Below, piece after piece: positions 6,692 to 15,418 of a DNA stretch of 48,047 bases. The notes beneath the pieces are model-generated. The model saw nothing but the letters and a program-made list of their open reading frames with translations. It was not told the origin of the DNA and searched no databases. Position numbers and translations under genes: made by a program. Every line of letters begins with the position of its first letter. The stretch's first letter is position 1. Origin of the DNA: an uncultured Rhizobium sp. (lineage in GTDB: Bacteria; Pseudomonadota; Alphaproteobacteria; Rhizobiales; Rhizobiaceae); NCBI GenBank assembly GCA_945952245.1, contig CAMFHT010000002.1:1-48047 (forward strand), read 5' to 3'.

Positions 6692-8677
6692 GTGAAACCC
6701 GCCTTCCCGCATCTCTTCTCGCCGCTCAGGATCCGCAACCACACCCTGCGCAACCGCATCGTCTTCGGGGCGCACACGGCGAACATGGCGGTGGAAGGCC
6801 TGCCGACCGAACGGCATGCGGCCTATTACGAAGAGCGGGCGCGCGGCGGGGCGGCGATGATCGTGGTCGAGCCCATGCCGGTTCATCCTGCAGCCGTGCT
6901 GACCCGCGGCAATTTCCGCCCCTCAGACGACAGCGTGATCCCCCACTTCCGCAGGGTGACGGAAGCCATCAAGCGGCATGGCGCGGTGGCGATCCAGCAG
7001 CTCTACCACATCGGCGCCCATGGCGATTCCGACAATTCCTACCATCCTCACTGGTCCCCCTCCGGCCTGCCGAGCTATCACGACAGCGACGGCAGCCATG
7101 CCATGACGGTCGCGGAGATCGAGGAAACGATCGACGGCTTCGTTCAGGCAGCACGGCGGTGCCGGGAGGCTGGCTTCGACGGCGTCGAGGTCTGGGCCGC
7201 CTATCTTGGCATGGTCGACCAGTTCTGGACACCCTGGACCAATCGCCGCGAGGACGAATGGGGCGGCAGCCTCGAAAACCGCACCCGCATGTCGCGTGAG
7301 ATCCTGACCCGCATCCGCAGGATCTGCGGCGAGGACTTCATCATCGGCCTTGCCGTCAGCGACGACCCGATGAATTCAGTCAACCTGCAGAAGGAGGAAC
7401 TCGCGGAGATCGTGGCATTGCATGACCACGAGCACCTCTTCGACTACGTGACCTGCGGTTCGGGCGGCTATCTCGACTTCTACCGGCTGATGCCGACCTT
7501 CATCTTTCCTGAAAAGCTCGGCGCCGATCTGGCGGCGACATTGAAAAGGGTGGTGAAGAACGGCGTCGTCACCGCCGAGAGCCATATCCGCACCCCCGAA
7601 AATGCGGAGACGGTGCTTGGCGAAGGAGCGGCCGATCTCGTCTCCATCGTTCGCGGACAGATCGCCGATCCGCATCTCGCCAGCAAGGCCGCCGATGGCC
7701 GGGCGGAGGATATCCGCGGCTGCATCTCCTGCAACCAGATGTGCTGGGGCCGGCGGTCGCGCGATTACTGGATCAGCTGTCTCATCAACCCGTCCGTGGG
7801 GCGGGAGGCGGAGTGGAACGGCGACCGCTTTCTCCCTGCCGGAAGACCGAAGAAGGTGCTGGTGGTGGGCGGCGGACCGGCCGGGCTGGAGGCAGCCCGC
7901 GCCGCAGCCGAGCGAGGCCATCGCGTGGTGCTTGCGGAGGCGTCCAGCCGTCTCGGCGGCCAGTTCCTGCTCGCCGGGCTGCAGCCGCGCCGGGCACAGA
8001 TCCTCGACCTCATCGCCTGGTACGAACGCCAGCTCGAAAGACTGCAGGTCGAGGTGCGGCTGAATACCTATGTGGAGGGATCGGAGGTGGAGGGCTTTCA
8101 GGCAGACGAGGTCATCCTCGCCACCGGCTCGCTCTCGCCGGAAACCGGCTTCCAGAAGGCGCTGCCCGCAGTCGAGACGCTGCCGGGGCTGGCGAAGGGC
8201 CGCGTCTATAGCGTCGAGGCTGTCATGGCGCGGCAGGTACCGCTCGGCCAGCGCGTCATCCTCTTCGACGAACAGGGTGGCTGGCGCGCGCTCGGCACAG
8301 CCTGGAAGCTCGCGGAAGACGGACATGCGGTGATCATCGTTACCCCCGATGCCATGCTCGGCAAGGAGCTGACGCGGACGGCTGCGGACGCGCCGCTCCG
8401 CAAGATCCTCGCCCGCCTCGGCGTCACCTGGCATCTGGAGACGAGCATTCTCGAATGGCACGGGAACGGCGCGACCCTGATCGACCACAACACGGATGCG
8501 ACGCGCTTTCTCGAAGGCGACTGTCTCGTCTTCTCCGGCACCCATATGGCTGCGGATGATTTGTCCCGGGAACTGCAGGGCCTCGGCATCCCGCACCGGC
8601 AGATCGGCGATTGCGCCGCCCCGCGCCAGGCCCCCTATGCCTTCTACGAGGGCCGCAAGGCCGGGCTGGAGGTCTGA
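6692..8677 (+). CDS. NADH:flavin oxidoreductase of the TMADH/2,4-dienoyl-CoA reductase class (second paralogue)
   Basis: 661 residues. An OYE barrel (FSPLRIRNHTLRNR at ~9-22, GGSLENRTRM near 192) is joined to a dinucleotide-binding domain (VLVVGGGPAGLEAARA near 390). It carries a complete iron-sulfur motif C344-x2-C347-x3-C351-x11-C363, unlike the paralogue at 3844. The GTG start at 6692 follows CGGAGG by about 6 bases. In TMADH and dienoyl-CoA reductase electrons pass from FMN through the cluster to a second cofactor. The pairing of two related enzymes under one regulator suggests successive demethylation or oxidation steps on one substrate. It is followed after 2 bases by an LDH2-type dehydrogenase. 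The substrate cannot be read from sequence. Confidence 0.8.
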   Translation: MKPAFPHLFSPLRIRNHTLRNRIVFGAHTANMAVEGLPTERHAAYYEERARGGAAMIVVEPMPVHPAAVLTRGNFRPSDDSVIPHFRRVTEAIKRHGAVAIQQLYHIGAHGDSDNSYHPHWSPSGLPSYHDSDGSHAMTVAEIEETIDGFVQAARRCREAGFDGVEVWAAYLGMVDQFWTPWTNRREDEWGGSLENRTRMSREILTRIRRICGEDFIIGLAVSDDPMNSVNLQKEELAEIVALHDHEHLFDYVTCGSGGYLDFYRLMPTFIFPEKLGADLAATLKRVVKNGVVTAESHIRTPENAETVLGEGAADLVSIVRGQIADPHLASKAADGRAEDIRGCISCNQMCWGRRSRDYWISCLINPSVGREAEWNGDRFLPAGRPKKVLVVGGGPAGLEAARAAAERGHRVVLAEASSRLGGQFLLAGLQPRRAQILDLIAWYERQLERLQVEVRLNTYVEGSEVEGFQADEVILATGSLSPETGFQKALPAVETLPGLAKGRVYSVEAVMARQVPLGQRVILFDEQGGWRALGTAWKLAEDGHAVIIVTPDAMLGKELTRTAADAPLRKILARLGVTWHLETSILEWHGNGATLIDHNTDATRFLEGDCLVFSGTHMAADDLSRELQGLGIPHRQIGDCAAPRQAPYAFYEGRKAGLEV

Positions 8678-8679
8678 CG

Positions 8680-9663
8680 ATGGCGGAGACGCTCCGGCTT
8701 TCACAAAGTGATGCCCACGCCCTCGCCGTCAGCGCCTGCCTTGCTGCCGGGGCAGACGAAGCGGCAGCGCAATCGCTTGCGGACGCGACGCTCTCGGCCC
8801 ACCTGAACAAGCGGCTGGAGGTCGGGTTTCCGCATTTCCTCGATTATCTCGCGGGCATCGAGGCGGGCCGGATCAATGGCAAGGCGGCACCGCGAATCGA
8901 GCGGCCCCTCCCCGGCCTTTTCCGCGCTGATGCGGATGGCGGTATTGCGCAGCTAGGTTTCGACCGGGCCTTCGCCGATTTCACGTCCGCCGCGAGAACC
9001 CTCGGGGCCGCCATCTTTACCCAGCGCAAGAGTTTCACCACGGGCGAGCTCGGCTACTATGTCCGGCGGCTGGCGAAGGAAGGGCTGGTTGCGATCGCTT
9101 TCACCAATGCCAATGCCTTCATGGCGCCCGCGCCCGGCATGCCGAAGGTCTATTCCACCAATCCGCTGGCCTTCGCCTATCCGCTCGGGGACGGGCACCG
9201 GCCCGTTGTGATCGATCAGTCCTCGAGCGCGACGGCCTTCGTCAACATCGCGGCCGCCGCGCGCAAGGGGGAGAGGCTCGAACAGGGCATTGCCGTCGAC
9301 GCCGCGGGCAACCCGACCACGGACCCGGCGGAAGCGATCCGCGGCGCGCTCCTGCCCTTCGGCGGCCGCAAGGGCGCGAACATCGCGCTCATGGTGGAAC
9401 TGATGGCGGTGGGGCTCGCAGGCGCGTCCTGGTCCAGGGACATGCCGGATTTCCAGAACGGGAATTCCACGCTCGATGCCGGGCTGACGGTCATCGCCAT
9501 GCTCGCGGGGGTCGAGCCCGACATGACCGCCGGTCGCGGCGCGGATTACATAAAGAGCTTGAAGGAAGGGGGCATTCACGTGCCCGGCACGGGCAGGCTC
9601 CCGGAGGAGCCCGACATCGTCCTCGATGCAGCGCTTGTTGCCGCGATCAGGGCTTACCTCTGA
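8680..9663 (+). CDS. LDH2/malate dehydrogenase type-2 family oxidoreductase
   Basis: 327 residues. It shows the family landmarks STNPLAFAYP near 158 and FGGRKGANIALMVELMAVGL near 230, and a divergent N-terminal active-site region (NKRLEVGFPHFLDYL) instead of the usual SHGVxR form. Members are NAD(P)-dependent reductases of 2-oxo or cyclic imino acids, including delta-1-pyrroline-2-carboxylate and delta-1-piperideine-2-carboxylate reductases, as well as ureidoglycolate and sugar-acid dehydrogenases. Beside a demethylase and putA, a cyclic imino acid reductase yielding proline is plausible but inferred. The ATG at 8680 is 2 bases after the previous stop, indicating one operon; an in-frame start at 8611 would overlap that gene deeply and is rejected. 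Confidence 0.75.
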   Translation: MAETLRLSQSDAHALAVSACLAAGADEAAAQSLADATLSAHLNKRLEVGFPHFLDYLAGIEAGRINGKAAPRIERPLPGLFRADADGGIAQLGFDRAFADFTSAARTLGAAIFTQRKSFTTGELGYYVRRLAKEGLVAIAFTNANAFMAPAPGMPKVYSTNPLAFAYPLGDGHRPVVIDQSSSATAFVNIAAAARKGERLEQGIAVDAAGNPTTDPAEAIRGALLPFGGRKGANIALMVELMAVGLAGASWSRDMPDFQNGNSTLDAGLTVIAMLAGVEPDMTAGRGADYIKSLKEGGIHVPGTGRLPEEPDIVLDAALVAAIRAYL

Positions 9664-9672
9664 ACCCGGTTG

Positions 9673-9864
9673 TCAGTCGTCCCAGACACTCTGCGGCATG
9701 TGAAACCCCGGCGGCAGGTCCGACGCAGCATAGACCGGCTCGTCCAGCTGAGGCGGCGGAGACGGTTGCGGCCTGATCACGCAGGCTGCGGCGACGGCCC
9801 GGATCGCGAGCGGCCGGTAATTCTCCAGAATTGCCGGCGCTGTGTCATCGCGTTTCTCTACCAT
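9673..9864 (-). CDS. Small hypothetical protein downstream of putA
   Basis: 63 residues, no family recognised. A good ribosome-binding site, AGGGGG, lies about 5 bases before the ATG. The gene starts 56 bases after the putA stop on the same strand and ends 9 bases from the convergent dehydrogenase, so it fits the gap exactly. The protein has a hydrophobic/basic middle (YRPLAIRAVAAACVIRP), then a proline-rich stretch and an acidic C-terminus ending in WDD. There is no clear signal peptide. It could be a conserved small protein co-transcribed with putA, or a chance frame; the ribosome-binding site and placement favour a gene. Confidence 0.5.
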   Translation of the reverse strand: MVEKRDDTAPAILENYRPLAIRAVAAACVIRPQPSPPPQLDEPVYAASDLPPGFHMPQSVWDD

Positions 9865-9920
9865 GTGAGCCCCCTGAATCGACGGAGGCCGATCCCTTTC
9901 GGGGTCCGGCCATCCGATCC

Positions 9921-12900
9921 TTAGCCGATCGTCATCAGGCTGGCATTGCCGCCGGCGGCGGCGGTGTTGATGGAGGTCGAGACCTCCTCCAGCAGCCAGT
10001 TCAGGCCGTAGGCCTCGTCGTCTTCCGCGACCTCCTTCGAGGTTGCCGACTGGACGAGCACCAGCGGGCCGTCGAGGCGGGCGATCTTGCGGTTGACGTC
10101 GCGCACCCGCTCCGCATCGCCCTCGATCAGCGCGCCGGCAAACGGGCCATCGGCATTCCAGTCCGCGCTCCAGGTCACGCGGGCGGAAACGCTGGAAGGC
10201 AGGCCGGCGAGCGCCGTTTCAAGGCCGCTTGCGCGGTCGATCACCACCTCGTTGCCGGTCGCAAGGGCTGCGGAGAGCTGGCGGTAGAGGCCTTTTGCAG
10301 TTTGCGGGACGAGCAATACCTTGCCGCGGGCGTGGAGCGCGTAGAGGTTGCGCTCGCCGACCGGGCCCGGCAGTTCCTTGATGAGGCCGAGCGCCGAGAG
10401 GCCGCCGAGTTCGCGTGCGGCGGCGGCTTCCGGATTGTGGCCGCGGCTGCCGAGCCAGCTTGCAAAGTCGCGCAGCGCGGGATCGGAATGCACCGAACTG
10501 TGCTGCGGCGGCACCGGCGCTTTCTGCACCAGCCGTCCGATATAGAGCGGACCACCTGCCTTCGGACCTGTACCCGAAAGCCCGCGCCCGCCAAAAGGCT
10601 GAACGCCGACGACTGCGCCGATGACATTGCGGTTCACATAGAGGTTGCCCGCCTTCACTCGGCCCGTCACATGGGCGATGGTTTCGTCCAGCCGCGTGTG
10701 CAGGCCGAAGGTCAGGCCATAGCCGGTGCGGTTGATCCCGTCGATCAGCGCGTCGAGATCCTCGCGGCGATAGCGGATGACATGCAGCACCGGACCGAAC
10801 ACTTCCCGCTTCAGGTCGGACAGCGTCTGGATCTCGATGATCGTCGGTGGCACGAAGGTGCCAAGTTTGGCCTCTTCCGGAAGCGGCAGCTGCTCCACCT
10901 TTGCACCGAGCCCGCGCATGCGGTCGATGTGCTTGTCGATGCCGTCCTTCGCCTCTGCGGTGATGACCGGGCCGATGTCGACGCTGAGCCGGTCGGTGCG
11001 GCCGAGCGACAGCTCCTGCAGCGCGCCCTTCAGCATGTCGAGAATGCGATCGGCCACGTCCTCCTGCAGGCAGAGCACGCGCAGTGCCGAGCAGCGCTGG
11101 CCCGCGCTGTCGAAGGCGGAGGCGATGACATCACCCACCACCTGTTCGGCAAGGGCGGATGAGTCCACGATCATGGCGTTCTGACCGCCGGTTTCGGCGA
11201 TCAGCGGAATGGGCTTGCCTGCCGGCGAAAGGCGTTCGGCAAGCTCGGCCTGGATGAGACGCGCGACTTCGGTGGAGCCGGTAAACATCACGCCCGCCGT
11301 CTCCGGCGCCGCGACGAGCGCCGCGCCCAGCTTGCCGTCGCCCGGCGCGAACTGCAGGGCACCCAAGGGAATGCCCGCCTCGTGCAGGATCTTCACGCTT
11401 TCCGAAGCGATGATCGGCGTTTCGTCGGCGGGCTTTGCGATGACCGCATTGCCCGTCACCAAGGCTGCCGCCACCTGGCCGGTGAAGATCGCGAGCGGGA
11501 AGTTCCAGGGGCTGATGCAGACCACGACACCCAGCGGGCGGTGGTTGACGCCCAGCGTCTTGCGGGCCTGTTCGGCATAATAGCGCAGGAAATCGATGGC
11601 TTCGCGCACTTCACCGATGGCATTCGCCGCCGTCTTGCCGGCCTCCCGCATGGCGATTGCCATCAGCACCTCGATACGGGCCTGCATGAGGTCCGCGGCG
11701 CGGTCGAGGCAGGCGGCGCGCTCCATGGGCGAAACCGCAGCCCAGGCATCGACGGCGGCGGCGGCAAGACGCGCGACCTTGCCGGCATCGTCCGGCTTCA
11801 GCTCGGTGACGCGGCCAACCTTGTCCGTGTGGTCCGCCGGGTTCACGACGTCGCGGGAGACACCGTCGGCAGAGCCATCTGCGAGGATGGGCAGCGCGGT
11901 CCAGTCCTCGGTCACCGTGGCAGCGAGCCTGCCCGCCAGTTCGGCAAGCACGGTCTCATTCGCGAGATCGAGGCCCGACGAGTTCCGGCGGTCGCGGCCG
12001 AAGAGCCGGTCCGGCAGGGCGATCTGGTCATGCGGCATGCCGACGATCGGCATGGCCTCGACCACGTCGACCGGATCGGCCGTCAGTTCGTCGACCGAGA
12101 CGTTCGGATCGGAAATGCGGTTGACGAAGGAGGAGTTGGCGCCGTTTTCCAGCAGGCGGCGCACCAGATAGGCAAGCAGCGTTTCATGCGTGCCGACGGG
12201 GGCGTAGATGCGAGCCGGGCGATCGAGCTTGTCCTTGCCAACGACCTCGTCATAAAGCGGCTCGCCCATGCCGTGCAGGCACTGGAACTCGTACTTGCCG
12301 GTGGAGAAATCCGGGCCGGCGAGGTGGTAGATGGTCGCGAGCGTCTGCGCATTGTGGGTGGCGAACTGCGGAAACACCGCATCGCCGGCGGCGAGCAGCT
12401 TGCGGGCGCAGGCGATGTAGGCGACGTCGGTGTGGACCTTGCGGGTATAGACGGGGAAACCTTCCAGACCTTCGAGCTGGGCGCGCTTGATCTCCGCATC
12501 CCAGTAGGCGCCCTTGACGAGGCGCACCATCATGCGCCGGCCCGAGCGGCGGGCGAGGTCGATGATGAAATCGAGCACGAAGGGGCAGCGCTTGCCATAG
12601 GCCTGCACCACGAAGCCGAGACCGTTCCAGCCGGCGAGATCGGGATCGAGGCTGAGGCTTTCGAGGAGGTCGAGCGAGAGCTCCAGCCGGTCGGCTTCCT
12701 CGGCGTCGATGTTGAGGCCGATGTCGTAGCGCTTGGCGATCAGCGCCAGCTGCTTGACGAGCGGCAGGAGCTCGCCCATCACCCGGTCCGCCTGGGTGCG
12801 GGCATAGCGCGGATGCAGTGCCGAAAGCTTGATGGAAATGCCCGGCCCCTCGTAGACGCCGCGCCCGCCGGCGGCCTGGCCGATGGCGTGGATGGCGTTT

Positions 12901-13586
12901 TCGTAGTCGCGGTAATAGCGCTTGGCGTCCGCTGCCGTCGTCGCGGCCTCGCCCAGCATGTCGTAGGAGTAGCGGAAGCCGCGGGCCTCCAGCGGGCGGG
13001 CGCGCTTCAGGGCCTCCTCGATGGTCTCGCCGGTCACGAACTGCTCGCCCATCATGCGCATGGCCATGTCGACGCCGCGGCGGATGACCGGCTCGCCGGC
13101 CCGCGCGATGAGGCGGGTGAGCGCAGCACCGAGGCTCCGGTCGCTGACGGTGGAGGTAAGCTTGCCGGTGACGACGAGACCCCAGGTGGCGGCATTGACG
13201 AAGAGCGACTTCTGCCCGCCGATATGGGACTTCCAGTCGCCTTCGGCGATCTTGTCGCGGATCAGCGCATCGCGGGTCTCGGTATCGGGAATGCGGAGCA
13301 GCGCCTCGGCAAGGCACATCAGCGCGATGCCTTCCTGGCTCGACAGCGAATATTCGTGCACGAGGCCTTCGACGCCGGTGCCGCGGTGCTTGGCGCGAAG
13401 CGCTTCGATCAGCGTGCGGGCGGTGCGGGCGATCGCGGCCTTCATCTGCGGTTCGACACGGGCGGCATCCGCCAGCGGACGCACGCAATCCGGCTCCGGA
13501 CGACGATAGGCGTCGGTAATCCTGCGGCGAAGCTCCGTCTGCGGACGGATGGGGGGAGCGAAACGGGCGAAGGGCGTGTGAGCCAT
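9921..13586 (-). CDS. putA: Bifunctional proline dehydrogenase / L-glutamate-gamma-semialdehyde dehydrogenase PutA
   Basis: 1221 residues, the length of long rhizobial PutA proteins. The PRODH part (~residues 90-520) oxidises proline with FAD. The aldehyde dehydrogenase part (~600-1050) has Glu in IAETGGQNAM and nucleophile Cys in AGQRCSALR, and makes glutamate with NAD. A C-terminal ~150-residue domain caps the substrate tunnel. An RHH DNA-binding domain, as in E. coli PutA, is not evident; control probably lies with the divergent Lrp-type gene. The start at 13586 (MAHTPFARF) is preferred to the codon 12 residues upstream because it follows GAGAGACATTC. The large opposite-strand open frame here is a codon-bias shadow. 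Confidence 0.97.
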   Translation of the reverse strand: MAHTPFARFAPPIRPQTELRRRITDAYRRPEPDCVRPLADAARVEPQMKAAIARTARTLIEALRAKHRGTGVEGLVHEYSLSSQEGIALMCLAEALLRIPDTETRDALIRDKIAEGDWKSHIGGQKSLFVNAATWGLVVTGKLTSTVSDRSLGAALTRLIARAGEPVIRRGVDMAMRMMGEQFVTGETIEEALKRARPLEARGFRYSYDMLGEAATTAADAKRYYRDYENAIHAIGQAAGGRGVYEGPGISIKLSALHPRYARTQADRVMGELLPLVKQLALIAKRYDIGLNIDAEEADRLELSLDLLESLSLDPDLAGWNGLGFVVQAYGKRCPFVLDFIIDLARRSGRRMMVRLVKGAYWDAEIKRAQLEGLEGFPVYTRKVHTDVAYIACARKLLAAGDAVFPQFATHNAQTLATIYHLAGPDFSTGKYEFQCLHGMGEPLYDEVVGKDKLDRPARIYAPVGTHETLLAYLVRRLLENGANSSFVNRISDPNVSVDELTADPVDVVEAMPIVGMPHDQIALPDRLFGRDRRNSSGLDLANETVLAELAGRLAATVTEDWTALPILADGSADGVSRDVVNPADHTDKVGRVTELKPDDAGKVARLAAAAVDAWAAVSPMERAACLDRAADLMQARIEVLMAIAMREAGKTAANAIGEVREAIDFLRYYAEQARKTLGVNHRPLGVVVCISPWNFPLAIFTGQVAAALVTGNAVIAKPADETPIIASESVKILHEAGIPLGALQFAPGDGKLGAALVAAPETAGVMFTGSTEVARLIQAELAERLSPAGKPIPLIAETGGQNAMIVDSSALAEQVVGDVIASAFDSAGQRCSALRVLCLQEDVADRILDMLKGALQELSLGRTDRLSVDIGPVITAEAKDGIDKHIDRMRGLGAKVEQLPLPEEAKLGTFVPPTIIEIQTLSDLKREVFGPVLHVIRYRREDLDALIDGINRTGYGLTFGLHTRLDETIAHVTGRVKAGNLYVNRNVIGAVVGVQPFGGRGLSGTGPKAGGPLYIGRLVQKAPVPPQHSSVHSDPALRDFASWLGSRGHNPEAAAARELGGLSALGLIKELPGPVGERNLYALHARGKVLLVPQTAKGLYRQLSAALATGNEVVIDRASGLETALAGLPSSVSARVTWSADWNADGPFAGALIEGDAERVRDVNRKIARLDGPLVLVQSATSKEVAEDDEAYGLNWLLEEVSTSINTAAAGGNASLMTIG

Positions 13587-13750
13587 GAATGTCTCTCGAC
13601 GGGTTTGAGGACCGGGCTTCAAGGGCCGGCACCGGGCATTCCGAAACGTGAGCGTGACGATAGCACAGGCTTGTAATTCGTTCAGACTTGTTTTAGCCGA
13701 TCTTCAATGCAAATGATCTTTTAAATTGTCTCTGGAAAGGCAAATTCGCC
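13587..13750. promoter_or_regulatory. Divergent putA-putR control region
   Basis: This 164-base spacer must hold both promoters. Its right part (about 13670-13735) is strikingly AT-rich against the GC-rich surroundings and contains runs such as TCTTTTAAATTG and CTTGTTTTAG, the type of curved AT-rich DNA that Lrp/AsnC regulators bind. I could not define unambiguous -35/-10 pairs. Confidence 0.55.
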
Positions 13751-14239
13751 ATGGCACCCCTCCCCGGCAGTGAATTGGACGCCTTCGACCGGAAGATTCT
13801 CGAGATCCTGGCGGAGGATGGCCGCATTTCGATCACCGACCTCGCCAACCGCGTCGGCCTTTCGAAGACGCCGTGTCAGCAGCGCTTCAAGAAACTGATC
13901 GCCGAGGGCTATATCGACGGCTTTCGGGCCGTGCTCAATCCTTCGAAGATGGGGCTCGACCACATCGCCTTTGCGGAGGTGAAACTCACCAATACCAGCG
14001 AGGAGGCGCTGAGAGCCTTCAACGCGGCGGTGAAGAAGATCATCGAGGTCGAGGAGTGTCACATGATCGCCGGCCGCTTCGATTACCTCCTGAAGATCCG
14101 CACCCGCGACATCAAGCGCTATCGCCACGTGCTCGGCGAACGCATCTCCGCCCTCCCCTATGTCGCAAGCACCTCTACCAACGTGGCCATGGAGACGGTC
14201 ATCGGCAACTGGAACAATCCCGGCGGGCAGTTCGGCTAG
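13751..14239 (+). CDS. putR: Lrp/AsnC-family regulator of putA (PutR)
   Basis: 162 residues. The N-terminal AsnC-type helix-turn-helix (LDAFDRKILEILAEDGRIS at ~9-27, then the recognition helix with GLSKTPCQQRFKKL) precedes a RAM/ligand-binding domain (ECHMIAGRFDYLLKIRTRD). It is divergent from putA with a 164-base spacer, the classical rhizobial/agrobacterial putR-putA layout, in which PutR activates putA in response to proline. GGAAAGG lies 10 bases before the ATG. Function is assigned from family plus arrangement. Confidence 0.92.
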   Translation: MAPLPGSELDAFDRKILEILAEDGRISITDLANRVGLSKTPCQQRFKKLIAEGYIDGFRAVLNPSKMGLDHIAFAEVKLTNTSEEALRAFNAAVKKIIEVEECHMIAGRFDYLLKIRTRDIKRYRHVLGERISALPYVASTSTNVAMETVIGNWNNPGGQFG

Positions 14240-14367
14240 GCTTCAAGCACGACCTCATGGGGCGCGGATGGGCACGTTTGCAGTCGGGCCGAGCGATAGC
14301 CTGTCCATGAGGCTAACGGCTCTGCGCGATGGTGTGAGCGACTGCCCGATATCGTAATCCGGAAGGC

Positions 14368-15288
14368 ATGGGACGGCCAGTATCAATGCACGCAACGCAA
14401 AGGCCAATCCTTGCGCTCCTGATACTCCTCCTGCTGGAGGCGGCGCTGGTCATCTCCTGGAGCGCCGGATTCGTGGGCACCCGCTTTGCCGTCTCGCATG
14501 CGCCAATCTTCCTCGTGCTCTTCTGGCGCAACCTGACCTCCGGGCTCATCCTCCTTCCCTTCGCCTTCTTCATCGGGCCGCGGCTGGAGCTGAAGGAAAT
14601 TGCCGCGCAGATGCTGTTCGGGGCACTCGGCATGGGCGCCTATCTCGCAAGCTTTGCGCTGGCGCTCGACCAAGGCGTGCCGACGGGGCTCGTGGCGCTG
14701 ATAGCGGACATGCTGCCGCTGGCGGTCGCGGTTCTTTCCTGGCCCATGCTCGGACATGTTCTGACGCCGCGGCAATGGCTGGGCTCGGCGCTCGGCGTTG
14801 CGGGCGTGGTGATTGCGTCTGCCGCCTCGCTCAGTCTCGCGGCCGTTCCGCTCTGGGCCTATGGCCTGCCGGTTGCGGGAACGCTGTGCTTTGCGCTGGC
14901 AACGCTGTTGCACAAGCGGAGCACCGCGGCGCGGGCCTCGGTGGTCCAGAGCCTTGCGATCCAGTGTCTTTCGGCGGCCGCGATCTTCTCCGTTTTTGCC
15001 GCGCATGAGGGAAGCCTCGCGCCGATCATGGATGCGAGCTTCATCGGCGGCATCCTGTGGCTGGTCTTCGTCGCAACCTATGCTTCGTGGAGCCTCTACC
15101 TCGTGGCACTGCGTAAATCCTCGCCGGCGCGCGTCACCGCCGTCCTCTATCTCAGCCCGCCGGTCACGATGATCTGGGCCTGGATCATGTTCGCCGAGCC
15201 TCTGTCCTGGGCCATGGCCGCCGGCCTCGGCGTCTCGCTCCTTGGCATCATGATCATGACGCGGGACGGCAAGACCGTATCGGACTAA
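14368..15288 (+). CDS. EamA/DMT-superfamily membrane transporter
   Basis: 306 residues (300 if the ATG at 14386 is used) with about ten hydrophobic helices in two repeated EamA halves (first half ends near 155, second begins with PLWAYGLPVAGTLCFALAT). Such proteins typically export amino acids or other small metabolites, or take up nucleosides and amines. The phrase WSAGFVGTRFAVSHAPIF is a familiar EamA N-terminal signature. It follows putR by 128 bases with no visible shared signal, so involvement in amino acid efflux is only suggested by position. The exact start is uncertain because neither ATG has a well-spaced Shine-Dalgarno. Confidence 0.82.
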   Translation: MGRPVSMHATQRPILALLILLLLEAALVISWSAGFVGTRFAVSHAPIFLVLFWRNLTSGLILLPFAFFIGPRLELKEIAAQMLFGALGMGAYLASFALALDQGVPTGLVALIADMLPLAVAVLSWPMLGHVLTPRQWLGSALGVAGVVIASAASLSLAAVPLWAYGLPVAGTLCFALATLLHKRSTAARASVVQSLAIQCLSAAAIFSVFAAHEGSLAPIMDASFIGGILWLVFVATYASWSLYLVALRKSSPARVTAVLYLSPPVTMIWAWIMFAEPLSWAMAAGLGVSLLGIMIMTRDGKTVSD

Positions 15289-15418
15289 GGTCCGGTACGC
15301 TCGAAGACCCCCAAAACCGCCAGGGAACATCCCCACAGGCCATTCGTTCTCCTGATTGCCAAGCGAGCCGGAATTTCCTCCGGTGATCTGGAATTCAGAA
15401 AAAGAATGGACGGCCGTC

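Noticed and set aside
11382-13676. Very long plus-strand open frame (764 codons) opposite putA
   Set aside because: High-GC codon bias keeps the opposite strand open; PutA is unambiguous, and the antisense product is low-complexity with no domain.
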